Counted from the stretch's first letter, positions 9,036 to 17,093 are shown. The stretch is DNA of 64,000 nucleotides from CAYTPI01 sp964439625 (GCA_964439625.1 CAYTPI010000007.1:122694-186693); one strand, 5' to 3'. The notes: generated by a model from the sequence alone, not told the origin. A program made the numbers and translations.

Positions 9036-10370
9036 TTATCCTAAGTTCGGCACGATAAAGCGAAATAACGCATACAGGGATAACAGCGGCAGCCAAGCCA
9101 TCGCAAGCACAGGGAGCCAATCAGCCATAGGTTGAAGTTGCTTTGGCAGACGCGGCTTGATCAACATACCCCAGCCAGCAAACCCCAGCGTTACGAATAA
9201 TGCTAAAGGGATCAGCGCAGGGTAGAGATAGCGCCCCTGTGCTTGGGCAAAGGTCACATTGTAAACCAGCAAGCCAAATCCCGTCGCCCCAATTACTACC
9301 AGTAACACACTAATAGATTGCCTTTGCATCGATTGCAATTTATCATCGTGCCGTACGATGCGCAGTACCCCACCAATCAGTGCCAATGCGAGAAACAGCA
9401 AGATAATTTGATAGACACGCTGCGGCATCGGGACGCCCATCCAACCGAACTGCCCCCAGAAGCTATTGAATAATGTCCGGAAAAAACTGGCGAAGTACGG
9501 ACCAGCGCCTTGGGCTACGATGAGTTCAGCGGTAGTCGGCTGCCCCGTCACAACGACATCGTGTGCTGCCAGCCCAGTGAGATCAGGGAAACCGTAAACA
9601 ATCAGGTTGCGCACCCACCAGAAGAACCCAATCACCAATGAAGTGATAGCTGCCGCTGTCCCATGTTGCAAAAACCACATCAGGGAATGCCCTTCACTAC
9701 GAGCTTTGAGCACAACGACTGCCACTACTACCAGCACCGCAGGTAGGTAGACAGTCAGTTTGGTCAAAAATGCCAACCCAACCAAAGTACCAAGCACGAT
9801 TGCGAAACGCAGGCTAGGCGTCTGCTTCTGTAAATAAATGATACTTACCAAGATGACCAGCGCCAACGTCAACTCTGCCAGACTATCGTTGTTAACGCTG
9901 GCATGGATGGCAATATGCTGCGGAATAAACGCCACCAACATACTGCTAGCAAGTGCGACTGTCGGCTGGTGTGGAAAGATTTGTAACACAATGAGATAGG
10001 CCGTAGCAATCACACCTGCGCCGACTATCACCGAGAAAATCCGCTGGGCTGTCAATGTGCCCCCAGACACCATATAGACGGGCACTCCCAGCAAATAGTA
10101 GAGTGGGGGTTGGTGGTCTTCATATTCTATCGGCGTGATGTCAGTATCGTCTGGGAATTGGGTGCTCTTTAGGTCTTCAAGATAGTCAAAGTCGTAATCA
10201 CCCGCAGCGATGATCGGGCAGCAGCCGTCACTCGCAACTTGTGCCACGTAATTGAAGTGCGCCGGTTCATCAGGAGCTTGCCAAGGTGGTGTAAAGACAG
10301 CATATAATACGCCAAGTGCCACATAGCCAATCACCACGGCAACTAATCCGAATAGTGTCAAGCGCTTCAT
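9036..10370 (-). CDS. DUF2142/GT39-like polytopic membrane protein
   Basis: A 444-residue membrane protein with about ten hydrophobic segments. The first extracytoplasmic loop has PPWQAPDEPAHFNYV followed by YEDHQPPLYYLLGVP, the acidic and Q-P-P-L-Y-Y motifs of DUF2142 and GT-C (dolichyl-phosphate-mannose-type) glycosyltransferases. Such proteins move sugars from polyprenyl-phosphate donors onto envelope glycans or proteins. Transferase activity is inferred from the family. The start codon overlaps the preceding hydrolase gene by four bases (ATGA), showing translational coupling. Confidence 0.8.
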   Translation of the reverse strand: MKRLTLFGLVAVVIGYVALGVLYAVFTPPWQAPDEPAHFNYVAQVASDGCCPIIAAGDYDFDYLEDLKSTQFPDDTDITPIEYEDHQPPLYYLLGVPVYMVSGGTLTAQRIFSVIVGAGVIATAYLIVLQIFPHQPTVALASSMLVAFIPQHIAIHASVNNDSLAELTLALVILVSIIYLQKQTPSLRFAIVLGTLVGLAFLTKLTVYLPAVLVVVAVVVLKARSEGHSLMWFLQHGTAAAITSLVIGFFWWVRNLIVYGFPDLTGLAAHDVVVTGQPTTAELIVAQGAGPYFASFFRTLFNSFWGQFGWMGVPMPQRVYQIILLFLALALIGGVLRIVRHDDKLQSMQRQSISVLLVVIGATGFGLLVYNVTFAQAQGRYLYPALIPLALFVTLGFAGWGMLIKPRLPKQLQPMADWLPVLAMAWLPLLSLYALFRFIVPNLG

Positions 10371-11176
10371 AGATGCTTCTCAGCCTGTTTCTGGACAAAC
10401 GCCGCAACGGCTTCAAACACTCGCTGCCGGTCAAGGTCTTGTGTGATGACATGACCACCTGCTTCCAATGTGCAGATGTCTTTTTCTGCCGAACCAACGA
10501 GATTGTAGTAGTGTTGCATATACTGGTACGGTGCTGTTGGGTCGTGCCGGGCATGTATAAATTGAATGGGCACAGTAATTGCTGGTACAAGCTTATGCGT
10601 GTGTTTGAGTAGCCGCTCCAGCTGATAGACAGCCCTCAGAGGCCACACATCGTAGCCTGGAGTCTGATAGGTTTCACCATAGCGTTTCTGCTGCTCCATC
10701 CGCACTTCTGCCCGCAACCGGGCGCTGTCCTCATGGTCTAAGTCTTTGGGCCACATACCACCCACCCAGCCTACCGCTTGAACGCCTGTTCGTCTTACTG
10801 ACCCTTCGATTTGGTATACCGCTGACATCAGAATGATGGCGTCTGGCTGTTCTTTGGCAGCTAACAACATAGTCACCACTGCCCCCATTGATAGACCTGC
10901 ACAGACCACAATGTCACAATGAGCGCGCAGCGTGCGGTAGGCCGAAAGCACATCGTAATACCAATTCTGCCATGCTACCCCGGCTAGATTTCTCGGTGTC
11001 GTCCCATGACCAGAAAGCCGGGGCGCAAGCACAGTAAAGTCGCGTTCATGCAGATAGTCACCTAACCAGCGTTGTGAATAGGGCGACCCTGTTAGGCCGT
11101 GGGTCAACAGGCAGCCGACTCGATTCCCTTTGAGAAAAAATGGCTCAGCACCGCGTTGAAATTCTAAGTGTGGCAT
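10367..11176 (-). CDS. alpha/beta hydrolase, carboxylesterase Est30-like
   Basis: A 269-residue hydrolase close in layout to the bacterial carboxylesterase/monoacylglycerol lipase group. It shows CLLTHGLTGSPYS (oxyanion loop), APRLSGHGTTPRNL, the nucleophile elbow AGLSMGA, an Asp in HARHDPTAPYQ and a His in EAGGHVIT. No signal peptide is present. It probably cleaves short- or medium-chain carboxyl esters in the cytoplasm. It is the first gene of a six-gene minus-strand run that ends at 5559 and is coupled by ATGA to the DUF2142 gene. Confidence 0.85.
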   Translation of the reverse strand: MPHLEFQRGAEPFFLKGNRVGCLLTHGLTGSPYSQRWLGDYLHERDFTVLAPRLSGHGTTPRNLAGVAWQNWYYDVLSAYRTLRAHCDIVVCAGLSMGAVVTMLLAAKEQPDAIILMSAVYQIEGSVRRTGVQAVGWVGGMWPKDLDHEDSARLRAEVRMEQQKRYGETYQTPGYDVWPLRAVYQLERLLKHTHKLVPAITVPIQFIHARHDPTAPYQYMQHYYNLVGSAEKDICTLEAGGHVITQDLDRQRVFEAVAAFVQKQAEKHL

Positions 11177-11240
11177 AAAATGCAGTGTACCATGTGGGCG
11201 ACTGCTATAACAGCGGCTAACAATGATACAGTATAGAGAC

Positions 11241-11269
11241 TTGTTTGCTTAACTACCATTGGCTACACT
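11241..11269 (+). promoter_or_regulatory. sigma-70-type promoter for the TIR gene
   Basis: TTGTTT at 11241-11246 and TACACT at 11264-11269, with a 17-base spacer. This is the same form as the tRNA-Leu promoter in this window. Transcription would start near 11276, leaving a leader of about 30 bases that contains the AAAGG ribosome site before the ATG at 11306. Confidence 0.5.
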
Positions 11270-11305
11270 GGTAACGCGTATAAGCCCTGCACTAAAAGGT
11301 AGCAT

Positions 11306-11953
11306 ATGGCGACCAGCAAAGAACTTCCGGACGAGTACATTGACAACGACTTTGAGGATATCGAAGCATATTGCGTCCGCTGTAAACAGAAGACGACGAT
11401 GGAAAGTCCTTTGGCGGTTTGGACTAAACGAGGTACGCCCGGCACCCGCGGCACCTGTGAGGTCTGCGGGACAACGACCTTCCGGATGGGCATGACCGAC
11501 GCTCACCGTGATATGACAAAACCAGATATGGATGAAATTCTACCAGAGTCTGGCGATGCGCCTCGCAAGGGAATTAATGCTCAGTACACCACATACATCA
11601 ACCATAGCCCGTCGGATCGGGAATTTGCTACGAAGTTAGCAGAAGACCTGACCAAGATGGGAATTCCCAGCTTTGCTACACCAGAAGAAGGCGGCGACGT
11701 TAACTGGGCTGGTGGCATGCACCCAGCGCTAGCCGAATCAAAAAACATGATTGTTGTTCTATCTGAGAAGGGTGCGAAGGCCGATGAGGTCGAAGCAAGC
11801 TGGACGCTCTTCAAGAAGCAGCGCAAGCCAATCGTTGTGGCTTTGGTCAGTGAAGTAGAAGTACCCGATGAGTTGCGTCGTAGCCCACGGTACGACTTTG
11901 CCTCCGATTATAAAGCAGCCTTTCGCCAGATGATCCAGACGTTGGTCAGCTAA
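11306..11953 (+). CDS. zinc-ribbon (DUF5679) plus TIR domain protein
   Basis: A 215-residue soluble protein. Residues 20-62 match DUF5679: a Cys pair at C23/C26 (AYCVRCKQKTTM), a 24-residue gap with TKRGTPGTRGTC, and a second pair C51/C54 (CEVCGTTTFRMG), which would bind zinc. A polar linker leads to a TIR_2-type domain (about 94-212): YTTYINHSPSDREFATKLAE, a middle SKNMIVVLSEKG strand and KPIVVALVS. NAD-cleaving TIR domains use a Glu after the strand ending LS; here E161 or E163 in ADEVEASW are candidates, but alignment by eye is ambiguous. AAAGG precedes the ATG. It is a single-gene unit. It could be a signalling adaptor or an NADase effector; no partner defence gene is adjacent. Confidence 0.82.
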   Translation: MATSKELPDEYIDNDFEDIEAYCVRCKQKTTMESPLAVWTKRGTPGTRGTCEVCGTTTFRMGMTDAHRDMTKPDMDEILPESGDAPRKGINAQYTTYINHSPSDREFATKLAEDLTKMGIPSFATPEEGGDVNWAGGMHPALAESKNMIVVLSEKGAKADEVEASWTLFKKQRKPIVVALVSEVEVPDELRRSPRYDFASDYKAAFRQMIQTLVS

Positions 11954-11958
11954 GTGGG

Positions 11959-12843
11959 CTATTCTTCGTCAGCGTTAGAGGGTTCGATAACTGCTGAGTC
12001 TGGCGCGAAGATCAATCGGTAGTTTGGGATGGAAAGCAAATTAGTATCTGTTGTGCATTCGGAACTATCTATCCCACCAACAGGTTCCGTTAAATTGAGG
12101 ATTTCGACACTGTAGATGAGGTTTGCTTCCATCTGAAAGTCTGCAAAGCCCGCACCTAACTCTGGTTTGAAGCCAGTGTAGAAAATCTCTGATCGATCTT
12201 CCCATGCCACTTGGATCGGCAACCCCGGCAAACCACTGCCGTTACTATCGAGCACAATAATTTCGAGCAAACCAACGTTTTCATCCTCGTTACAACGCAC
12301 CTCACGCGAAATAAATTCTAGCTCGCTTTCAATAAAAGGTTCCGTGGACTCAATAGTGGGTTGGGTCGGGCGTGGGGTACGTGTCGGCGTTACTGTGGTC
12401 TGGCCTGCGGGTCGAAAGGTTGCCGTCGGTGTACCCCGCGGCATGGAAGTCGGAGCCACTATTCCGGAGAATACTTCAGCCGCCCGTGGTGACTGCCCGA
12501 GGGCCTCTGCCAGGATCGTCAAGGCACGCACATTGTTGGGGTCGTCCCCACGAGAGAATCCCTCATCTGCCAATTGTGCGACTATTTCCTCCGGGGACTC
12601 ATTATCAACCGTTCTTAATCGTCGTTCTGCTCGCTCAAGGTCTTCATCAGCGAGGTAGGCTTCACTGATCAACAGCACATACTGTTCAAGATTCTCTTGA
12701 TCGAGTTGACGCGGCGTAATGTTTGTCAAGCTAACCGGGTTCACGAACCATGCGTAATAAAGCCCGCTGCTTGCACCGATCAGTAAGCCCAGCAACACAG
12801 CAATGATCGGCACACCGCCTTGCTCGGATTGTTCCTCTATCAT
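11959..12843 (-). CDS. membrane-anchored protein with helical repeat region and TP-rich linker
   Basis: A 294-residue protein with one N-terminal transmembrane segment (IIAVLLGLLIGASSGLYYAW) and the bulk outside the membrane. Residues about 40-130 are helical and resemble one or two TPR-like units; they align with most of the upstream neighbour at 12840-13217. A Thr/Pro-rich linker (about 135-165) leads to a C-terminal beta-rich domain with two Cys (VRCNEDENVG and SSECTTDTN), possibly a disulphide pair. The start overlaps the neighbour by four bases (ATGA). Function unknown; a structural envelope role is the simplest idea. Confidence 0.7.
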   Translation of the reverse strand: MIEEQSEQGGVPIIAVLLGLLIGASSGLYYAWFVNPVSLTNITPRQLDQENLEQYVLLISEAYLADEDLERAERRLRTVDNESPEEIVAQLADEGFSRGDDPNNVRALTILAEALGQSPRAAEVFSGIVAPTSMPRGTPTATFRPAGQTTVTPTRTPRPTQPTIESTEPFIESELEFISREVRCNEDENVGLLEIIVLDSNGSGLPGLPIQVAWEDRSEIFYTGFKPELGAGFADFQMEANLIYSVEILNLTEPVGGIDSSECTTDTNLLSIPNYRLIFAPDSAVIEPSNADEE

Positions 12844-13217
12844 TGGGAAACGCCGTCTTGTGTCGGCAAGAAAGGTTGCATGGCATCGGTGGTGAAGCCA
12901 TAACGCGCTGCAACTCGTACCAAATGCCGGATATCACTTGGGTTGCGTCCGGCGGCAATGTATTCTTCAGCTAGCTGAACGACATACTGTGAAGGATCAG
13001 GTTCGGCGAGCAGCCCTAATCGAGCCTGCGCCAAGTCCCAGTCGTTGTTTTCACTGTAGGCAGCAGCGACCATCACAGTATATTCTGCTCTAAATTCTGG
13101 GGTTAAATCAGCGATGCCTGCGCGAGCATCCTGCGTTGGTTGAAGCCAGCCAACTAACAACCCACCGGCTGCGCCAACCCCTAGCCCTATCAATAGAGCG
13201 ACCAACCAACGTCTCAC
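12840..13217 (-). CDS. small membrane-anchored helical protein, paralogue of its neighbour
   Basis: A 125-residue protein with an N-terminal anchor (WLVALLIGLGVGAAGGLLVGW) and a helical domain. The order of features copies the neighbouring protein: anchor, 'ADLTPEFRAEYTVMVAAAY' against 'NITPRQLDQENLEQYVLLI', then 'WDLAQARLGLL' and 'PSQYVVQLAEEYIAAG.NPSDIRHLV' positions. It lacks the TP linker and C-terminal domain. The pair looks like a tandem duplication and is translationally coupled. Function unknown. Confidence 0.65.
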   Translation of the reverse strand: MRRWLVALLIGLGVGAAGGLLVGWLQPTQDARAGIADLTPEFRAEYTVMVAAAYSENNDWDLAQARLGLLAEPDPSQYVVQLAEEYIAAGRNPSDIRHLVRVAARYGFTTDAMQPFLPTQDGVSQ

Positions 13218-13299
13218 AGTTCCCTCCCAGAATGTTTACGTACCGCTGCGATAATCAAAAACCGGGTTGCCCCCGGTCTGTGCGATGCAATACAATGTG

Positions 13300-13381
13300 T
13301 GCCGGAGGTGGGAGTCGAACCCACACTTCCGAAGAAACACGAGTTTGAGTCGTGCGCGTCTGCCAATTCCGCCACTCCGGC
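13300..13381 (-). tRNA. tRNA-Leu (anticodon CAA)
   Basis: The minus strand folds as a class II tRNA. The acceptor stem GCCGGAG/CTCCGGC is at the ends, a D arm with GGCAGAC follows, and the anticodon stem CACGA/TCGTG encloses the loop CTCAAAC, giving anticodon CAA. A long variable arm comes next, then the T arm GTGGG-TTCGACT-CCCAC. The discriminator base is A. CCA is not encoded (the next bases are CAC), so it must be added by nucleotidyltransferase. It reads UUG codons. Confidence 0.95.
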
Positions 13382-13392
13382 ATGAGATTGTA

Positions 13393-13422
13393 AGTATACG
13401 CTTAGTGCTTGCCAGCCGTCAA
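13393..13422 (-). promoter_or_regulatory. promoter of tRNA-Leu
   Basis: On the minus strand, TTGACG (13417-13422) and TATACT (13393-13398) are separated by 18 bases, and the tRNA begins 11 bases after the -10 box. This is a near-consensus sigma-70 promoter. It occupies the DNA just before the sigma-factor gene on the other strand. Confidence 0.75.
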
Positions 13423-13444
13423 CCAATGGGTTAACAATTACGAC

Positions 13445-14047
13445 ATGGACGAAGCCGCACTTATCCAACAGGCCCAACAGGGCAACGTCGATTCCTATAA
13501 TGCACTGGTTCTACATTACCAGACTCAGGCATACAATGTTGCCTACCGTATTATGGGTGAAGCTGACTCCGCAGCCGATGCCACGCAAGACGCCTTCATC
13601 TCCGCGTACAAGGCCATCAAGAAATTTCGCGGCGGGTCATTTAAATCATGGCTGTTTCGCATTGTCACTAATGCTTGCTACGATGAACTACGCCGTCGCA
13701 AACGCCGTCCTCAATCGTCACTTGAGGCTGTCTTTGTTGAAGACGAGTCACCAAACCCCAGAGTCGTCAGCCAGACTGAAAACCCAGAGCAGTTTACCCA
13801 ACGGATGGAACTGCAACAAGCGATTGTTGAATGCTTGCAGCAGTTACCTGAAGCGCAACGGATTGTAGCGATATTATCTGATGTGGAAGGCTTCAACTAC
13901 GCTGAAATTTCGGAGACTCTTGGGGTAGCGCTAGGCACTGTTAAATCGCGCTTGAGTCGCTCTCGCTCGAATCTTAGAGAATGTTTACAGGGTTTCGCGG
14001 AACTATTACCAGTGGAATATCGTCTACAAAGTACAGCGGATAATTAG
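13445..14047 (+). CDS. ECF-type RNA polymerase sigma factor
   Basis: A 200-residue group 4 sigma factor. Region 2 is VLHYQTQAYNVAYRIM...ADAtQDAFISAYKAI with KSWLFRIVTNACYDELRRRKR, and region 4 is LPEAQRIVAILSDVEGFNYAE followed by the helix-turn-helix LGVALGTVKSRLSRSRSNLR. It should redirect RNA polymerase to stress or envelope promoters. The frame extends upstream to a TTG at 13409, but the MDEAALIQQAQQGN start at 13445 matches the usual family N-terminus and avoids the tRNA promoter. The next gene, 12 bases downstream, is a membrane protein with anti-sigma features, so it is probably held inactive at the membrane. Confidence 0.9.
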   Translation: MDEAALIQQAQQGNVDSYNALVLHYQTQAYNVAYRIMGEADSAADATQDAFISAYKAIKKFRGGSFKSWLFRIVTNACYDELRRRKRRPQSSLEAVFVEDESPNPRVVSQTENPEQFTQRMELQQAIVECLQQLPEAQRIVAILSDVEGFNYAEISETLGVALGTVKSRLSRSRSNLRECLQGFAELLPVEYRLQSTADN

Positions 14048-14059
14048 TACGGATCTATT

Positions 14060-15049
14060 GTGCCTACAACACTGACCGACCAGGAGCTTGAACAGCTCAA
14101 TGCCTATATAGATGGTGAACTTTCTACCGAGGAGTTGACTCGCGTCGAGCAGCGCGTTGCCTCAGACCCAGATTGGCAAAGTGAACTCGAAGCGCTCCAA
14201 CTGACCACGGCAATGCTTGGTCAATCAGAGCCGCTGCCTGTGCCGCGCAACTTCACCCTTGACCCTACAATCTACGGCAAGACTGAGCGCCAAGGCTTCT
14301 TCAATTCAATGGGCTGGCCTGCACTCAGCGTCGCCGGAGCCTTCCTTGCGATTGTGATTGTCTCTGGTGTGCTGCTTATTTTCCGTTCGACAAGCGGTGG
14401 CGATGTTATGGTGGCTGAGTCCAGTGAAGTTAGAGGTAGTAGTCAGGAAGCTATTGTCGAACCAGCAGCCGAAGAGGGGGAGATAAGTGAAGAGGAAGCG
14501 GCTGAAGCAGAGAGGGAAGCCACTGCCCCAACCCCTGAAAAGACTGAGCCAGCCGCAGGGCCACTGACTGAACCTAGTAATATGGCCCCGATACCCGAAG
14601 CAGAAATGAACGAAGAGATGGCGGAAGAATCCTTCTCTGAGGGAGAAGCTCTCGATGAAGAAGAGCTCGCGGCTGAAGCAGGTACAGCACCGCAAGCTGA
14701 TGAGATGCCCGCAGCAGAACTCGAAGCAGGCGAAATGTCATTTGAAGAATCACAAGGGGACTTCGCAACAGGTGCGCCACCCGTCGAGCAAAGCGAGGCT
14801 GATTTACCACCACAAGCGCCCGCTGAAACAGAGCGTACATTAGAGCAAGCGACCCCAACCAGCGACCAATTACAAAAGGAGCCAGAGCCGCAAAGTGTAG
14901 AAGACGCCGATGAGTTCCCTGCCGCTGAAGAACCTCCTCCGACGTTTGAATTGCCGCTTGGCATTATCGTTGGCATAGTAGCTTTGCTTACTATTGTCAT
15001 CGGGGCAGTCTTTATGTTGAGGCGAAGCAGTTCAGGCGACATGTCTTAG
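14060..15049 (+). CDS. putative membrane-bound anti-sigma factor, zinc-less, with long acidic region
   Basis: A 329-residue protein starting at GTG. Residues 5-50 (LTDQELEQLNAYIDGELSTE and onward) match the N-terminal helices of anti-sigma factors, but the HxxxCxxC zinc motif is absent. A transmembrane helix follows (about 92-112, VAGAFLAIVIVSGVLLIF). Then come about 180 residues of very acidic, Ala/Glu/Pro-rich low-complexity sequence, and a second transmembrane helix near 298-318. That topology places the acidic segment outside the membrane with both ends inside. It follows the ECF sigma gene by 12 bases and should sequester that sigma factor. The acidic loop could be a sensor or spacer. 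Confidence 0.75.
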   Translation: MPTTLTDQELEQLNAYIDGELSTEELTRVEQRVASDPDWQSELEALQLTTAMLGQSEPLPVPRNFTLDPTIYGKTERQGFFNSMGWPALSVAGAFLAIVIVSGVLLIFRSTSGGDVMVAESSEVRGSSQEAIVEPAAEEGEISEEEAAEAEREATAPTPEKTEPAAGPLTEPSNMAPIPEAEMNEEMAEESFSEGEALDEEELAAEAGTAPQADEMPAAELEAGEMSFEESQGDFATGAPPVEQSEADLPPQAPAETERTLEQATPTSDQLQKEPEPQSVEDADEFPAAEEPPPTFELPLGIIVGIVALLTIVIGAVFMLRRSSSGDMS

Positions 15050-15051
15050 GC

Positions 15052-15564
15052 ATGAAGACGAAAGGCTACGAATATAATTTTTGCCCACACTGTGCCGCAC
15101 CTCTCCAAAACATTCTACGAGAGGGTAAGCGACATCGGGCATGCGTTGATTGTGGATTCATTCACTTTAGAGACCCAAAAGTTGCTGTCGTCGTTTTGAT
15201 TATCGAAGCTGGTGCTGTGCTGCTGGTTAAACGAGCAGTGGAGCCCGAACTTGGTAAGTGGGCGTTACCTGCTGGCTTTATGGATTATGATGAGACACCC
15301 CAAAGCGCTGCAATCCGTGAAACTTTGGAAGAGACAGGACTGGATATTCGACTTATTGATTTGATAGATGCCCGTGGCAACTCTGACGGTCGGGCAAACT
15401 TGCTAATAATTTTTCGAGCCGCAGTTTTAGGTGGCCAGCTACACGCTGGAGATGATGTCAGCGAAGTCTCCTATTTTCTACCACAAGAACTTCCAAATGA
15501 TGAAGAGATAGCCTTTGACAGTACCCGCCAGCTACTTAGAGATTGGCTAAGTACGATTACTTAG
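15052..15564 (+). CDS. Nudix hydrolase with N-terminal zinc ribbon
   Basis: A 170-residue protein. The N-terminus carries a four-Cys ribbon (FCPHCAAPL and ACVDCGFIHFRDPKVAV), as in NADH pyrophosphatase NudC-like and related Nudix enzymes. The Nudix box is complete: GFMDYDETPQSAAIRETLEE plus TGL. It should hydrolyse a nucleoside diphosphate linked to another group, releasing a monophosphate; the substrate is unknown. Its ATG is two bases after the anti-sigma stop, so it may be part of the sigma operon. It meets the SDR-like gene tail to tail with a 4-base overlap. Confidence 0.88.
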   Translation: MKTKGYEYNFCPHCAAPLQNILREGKRHRACVDCGFIHFRDPKVAVVVLIIEAGAVLLVKRAVEPELGKWALPAGFMDYDETPQSAAIRETLEETGLDIRLIDLIDARGNSDGRANLLIIFRAAVLGGQLHAGDDVSEVSYFLPQELPNDEEIAFDSTRQLLRDWLSTIT

Positions 15565-16331
15565 GGTTCATCACCTAATAGTGCCTTCCAGAAGGCCTTA
15601 ACCACACTCGGGTAGCGATGCGTAAGATGCGCCTCAATTCGAGCAAGTAGCCCAACACTAATATCTTTTTTATCCAAAGCAATTGCGTCCAAGATGAAGC
15701 GAATGAGCATCTCTTGCGGCATCGCGGTGGCAGCATTAGCTTGCACAGCAAGCACGTCTAGTCCCGCTGAACGCACTTCACCACGAAGAGCGTCGCAGAA
15801 CTGCTCTAACTGATTATTGATCACACCGGATGTATTGATTGGTATATACGTCAAGACACCATGAGACCGTTCCACCATATTGCGCATCACCAATCGAGTG
15901 AGTTCAATCGCTGTTTGTAACTGTACGAAATCTGTTTCTTGGTCACCTTCAATGATGTTTAACAGTATGTCAATAGAGCCAACCTGTTTCAGCGCCGTTT
16001 CGACTGCCTGTCGATAGCTCTCCGGAGTGGTATCGGGAAGTTGGATGGTGAAAATTGACTGCTGCAGCTGGTTTTTTACTAGGTTCTTTTTTGCGATCTT
16101 CAGCGTTCGTTTGTTGGTACTTAACAGAATAAGGCTCGCACCACGTTCAGCCGTGGCAAAAGCCGCGACTTGGGTCGTGGGCGCAAAGCTAAGATCAATA
16201 AGAACGGTTCGGCTGACAAAAGCATTTTGGGTTTCTTTGAGGTGCCGCCGTTTCTCGACACGCTGCGCCAAGGCGATGCCTAAGCTAAGGCCTGCCAATA
16301 CCCAGAAGGGATGACGGGAACGATCACCCAT
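15561..16331 (-). CDS. degenerate SDR-like protein with N-terminal hydrophobic segment
   Basis: A 256-residue protein. The first 20 residues are weakly hydrophobic (FWVLAGLSLGIALAQ) and may anchor it. The rest follows the SDR order of strands: VLIDLSFAPTTQVAAFATAE in place of the TGxxxGxG loop, LILLSTNKRTL for strand 2, GSIDILLNIIEG where NNAG normally lies, GVLTYIPINTSGV, and a helix with QLEQFCDALRGEVRSAG, where the YxxxK pair would be expected but is missing. It is therefore a non-canonical SDR, unlikely to be a normal oxidoreductase. It is the second gene in a minus-strand pair after the methyltransferase at 16335. Confidence 0.6.
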   Translation of the reverse strand: MGDRSRHPFWVLAGLSLGIALAQRVEKRRHLKETQNAFVSRTVLIDLSFAPTTQVAAFATAERGASLILLSTNKRTLKIAKKNLVKNQLQQSIFTIQLPDTTPESYRQAVETALKQVGSIDILLNIIEGDQETDFVQLQTAIELTRLVMRNMVERSHGVLTYIPINTSGVINNQLEQFCDALRGEVRSAGLDVLAVQANAATAMPQEMLIRFILDAIALDKKDISVGLLARIEAHLTHRYPSVVKAFWKALLGDEP

Positions 16332-16334
16332 TTG

Positions 16335-17093
16335 TTATACCTTGCGTGCAATGGCGATCTGATTGACTCCCATCGATAAGGGAATCGATGAAGAAGCTGT
16401 CAAAACCTGAAATAAGCTCGGCAGGCCAAAAATACTGAACTGGATCGTTTTAGGTAGAATGGGCAAATAAGGAACGTCCCACAGGCCATCGCCAAAGTGC
16501 TTTAGCAGATCAAATTGGGCGTCTTGCGTCCACTGCGCCCATGTCCCTGGGGGGTGTACGTTGATGTGCGTCGGGTCTTTGGCAATCGCATCAGGCTGCT
16601 CGCGGTAGCGCCGCATCCAATACTTAGGGTTTGGGGTAGCGTAGAGTAACAAGCCGCTAGGTACTAGCATACGATGCATATGTTGTAGAGCAGCTTGAGG
16701 GTCTTCAAGATGCTCTACGAGATGTAAGGCCACAATCACATCAAATGAGTGGTTAGCGAACACCCCCAACTGATCTGCGCTCGCTACCATTGCAGTGGCA
16801 TCAGCTGCGTTTTTCCGGGTTTGTTGTGCCGCATAATATGCAATGTCGATGCCATAGCAATCAAATTGCTCGCTCAGAAGAGTCAGCAAGTGCCCTAACC
16901 CTGACCCAATTTCGATTAGACGGCCCGTCGCTGGGGCGGGTGCGTAACGCCTGACAAGACCCGCGTAATACCGGCGAGCGAACCAGTACATACTGAAGCG
17001 GCCCAAGCCGCGGTCAGCATAGTTATACGATTCAAAATACTGTTCGCCATATTCCTCAAGCGGAGCGGTCAACTGGTGGCGGGATTGTTCCAT
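16335..17093 (-). CDS. class I SAM-dependent methyltransferase
   Basis: A 252-residue methyltransferase of the Methyltransf_11 type: motif I GRLIEIGSGLGHLLTLL, an acidic residue ending strand 2 (YGIDIAYY), then FDVIVALHLVEHLEDPQAAL and a C-terminal LVPSGLLLYATPN strand. The HxVEHL pattern is common in small-molecule and lipid or sugar methyltransferases. The substrate is unknown. GTG at 17096 directly precedes the ATG chosen. Its 5' end overlaps the EamA transporter gene by 38 bases in another frame. Confidence 0.85.
   Translation of the reverse strand: MEQSRHQLTAPLEEYGEQYFESYNYADRGLGRFSMYWFARRYYAGLVRRYAPAPATGRLIEIGSGLGHLLTLLSEQFDCYGIDIAYYAAQQTRKNAADATAMVASADQLGVFANHSFDVIVALHLVEHLEDPQAALQHMHRMLVPSGLLLYATPNPKYWMRRYREQPDAIAKDPTHINVHPPGTWAQWTQDAQFDLLKHFGDGLWDVPYLPILPKTIQFSIFGLPSLFQVLTASSSIPLSMGVNQIAIARKV

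Noticed and set aside
13409..13444. TTG at 13409 as the sigma-factor start
   Set aside because: The tRNA-Leu promoter occupies this DNA on the other strand, and the ATG at 13445 matches the family N-terminus.
14443..15042. A 199-codon antisense frame, rich in Ser and Ala, opposite the anti-sigma gene
   Set aside because: It is the mirror of a low-complexity Glu/Ala-rich coding region; its Ser/Ala composition has no motif or ribosome site, and the sense frame has clear domain structure.
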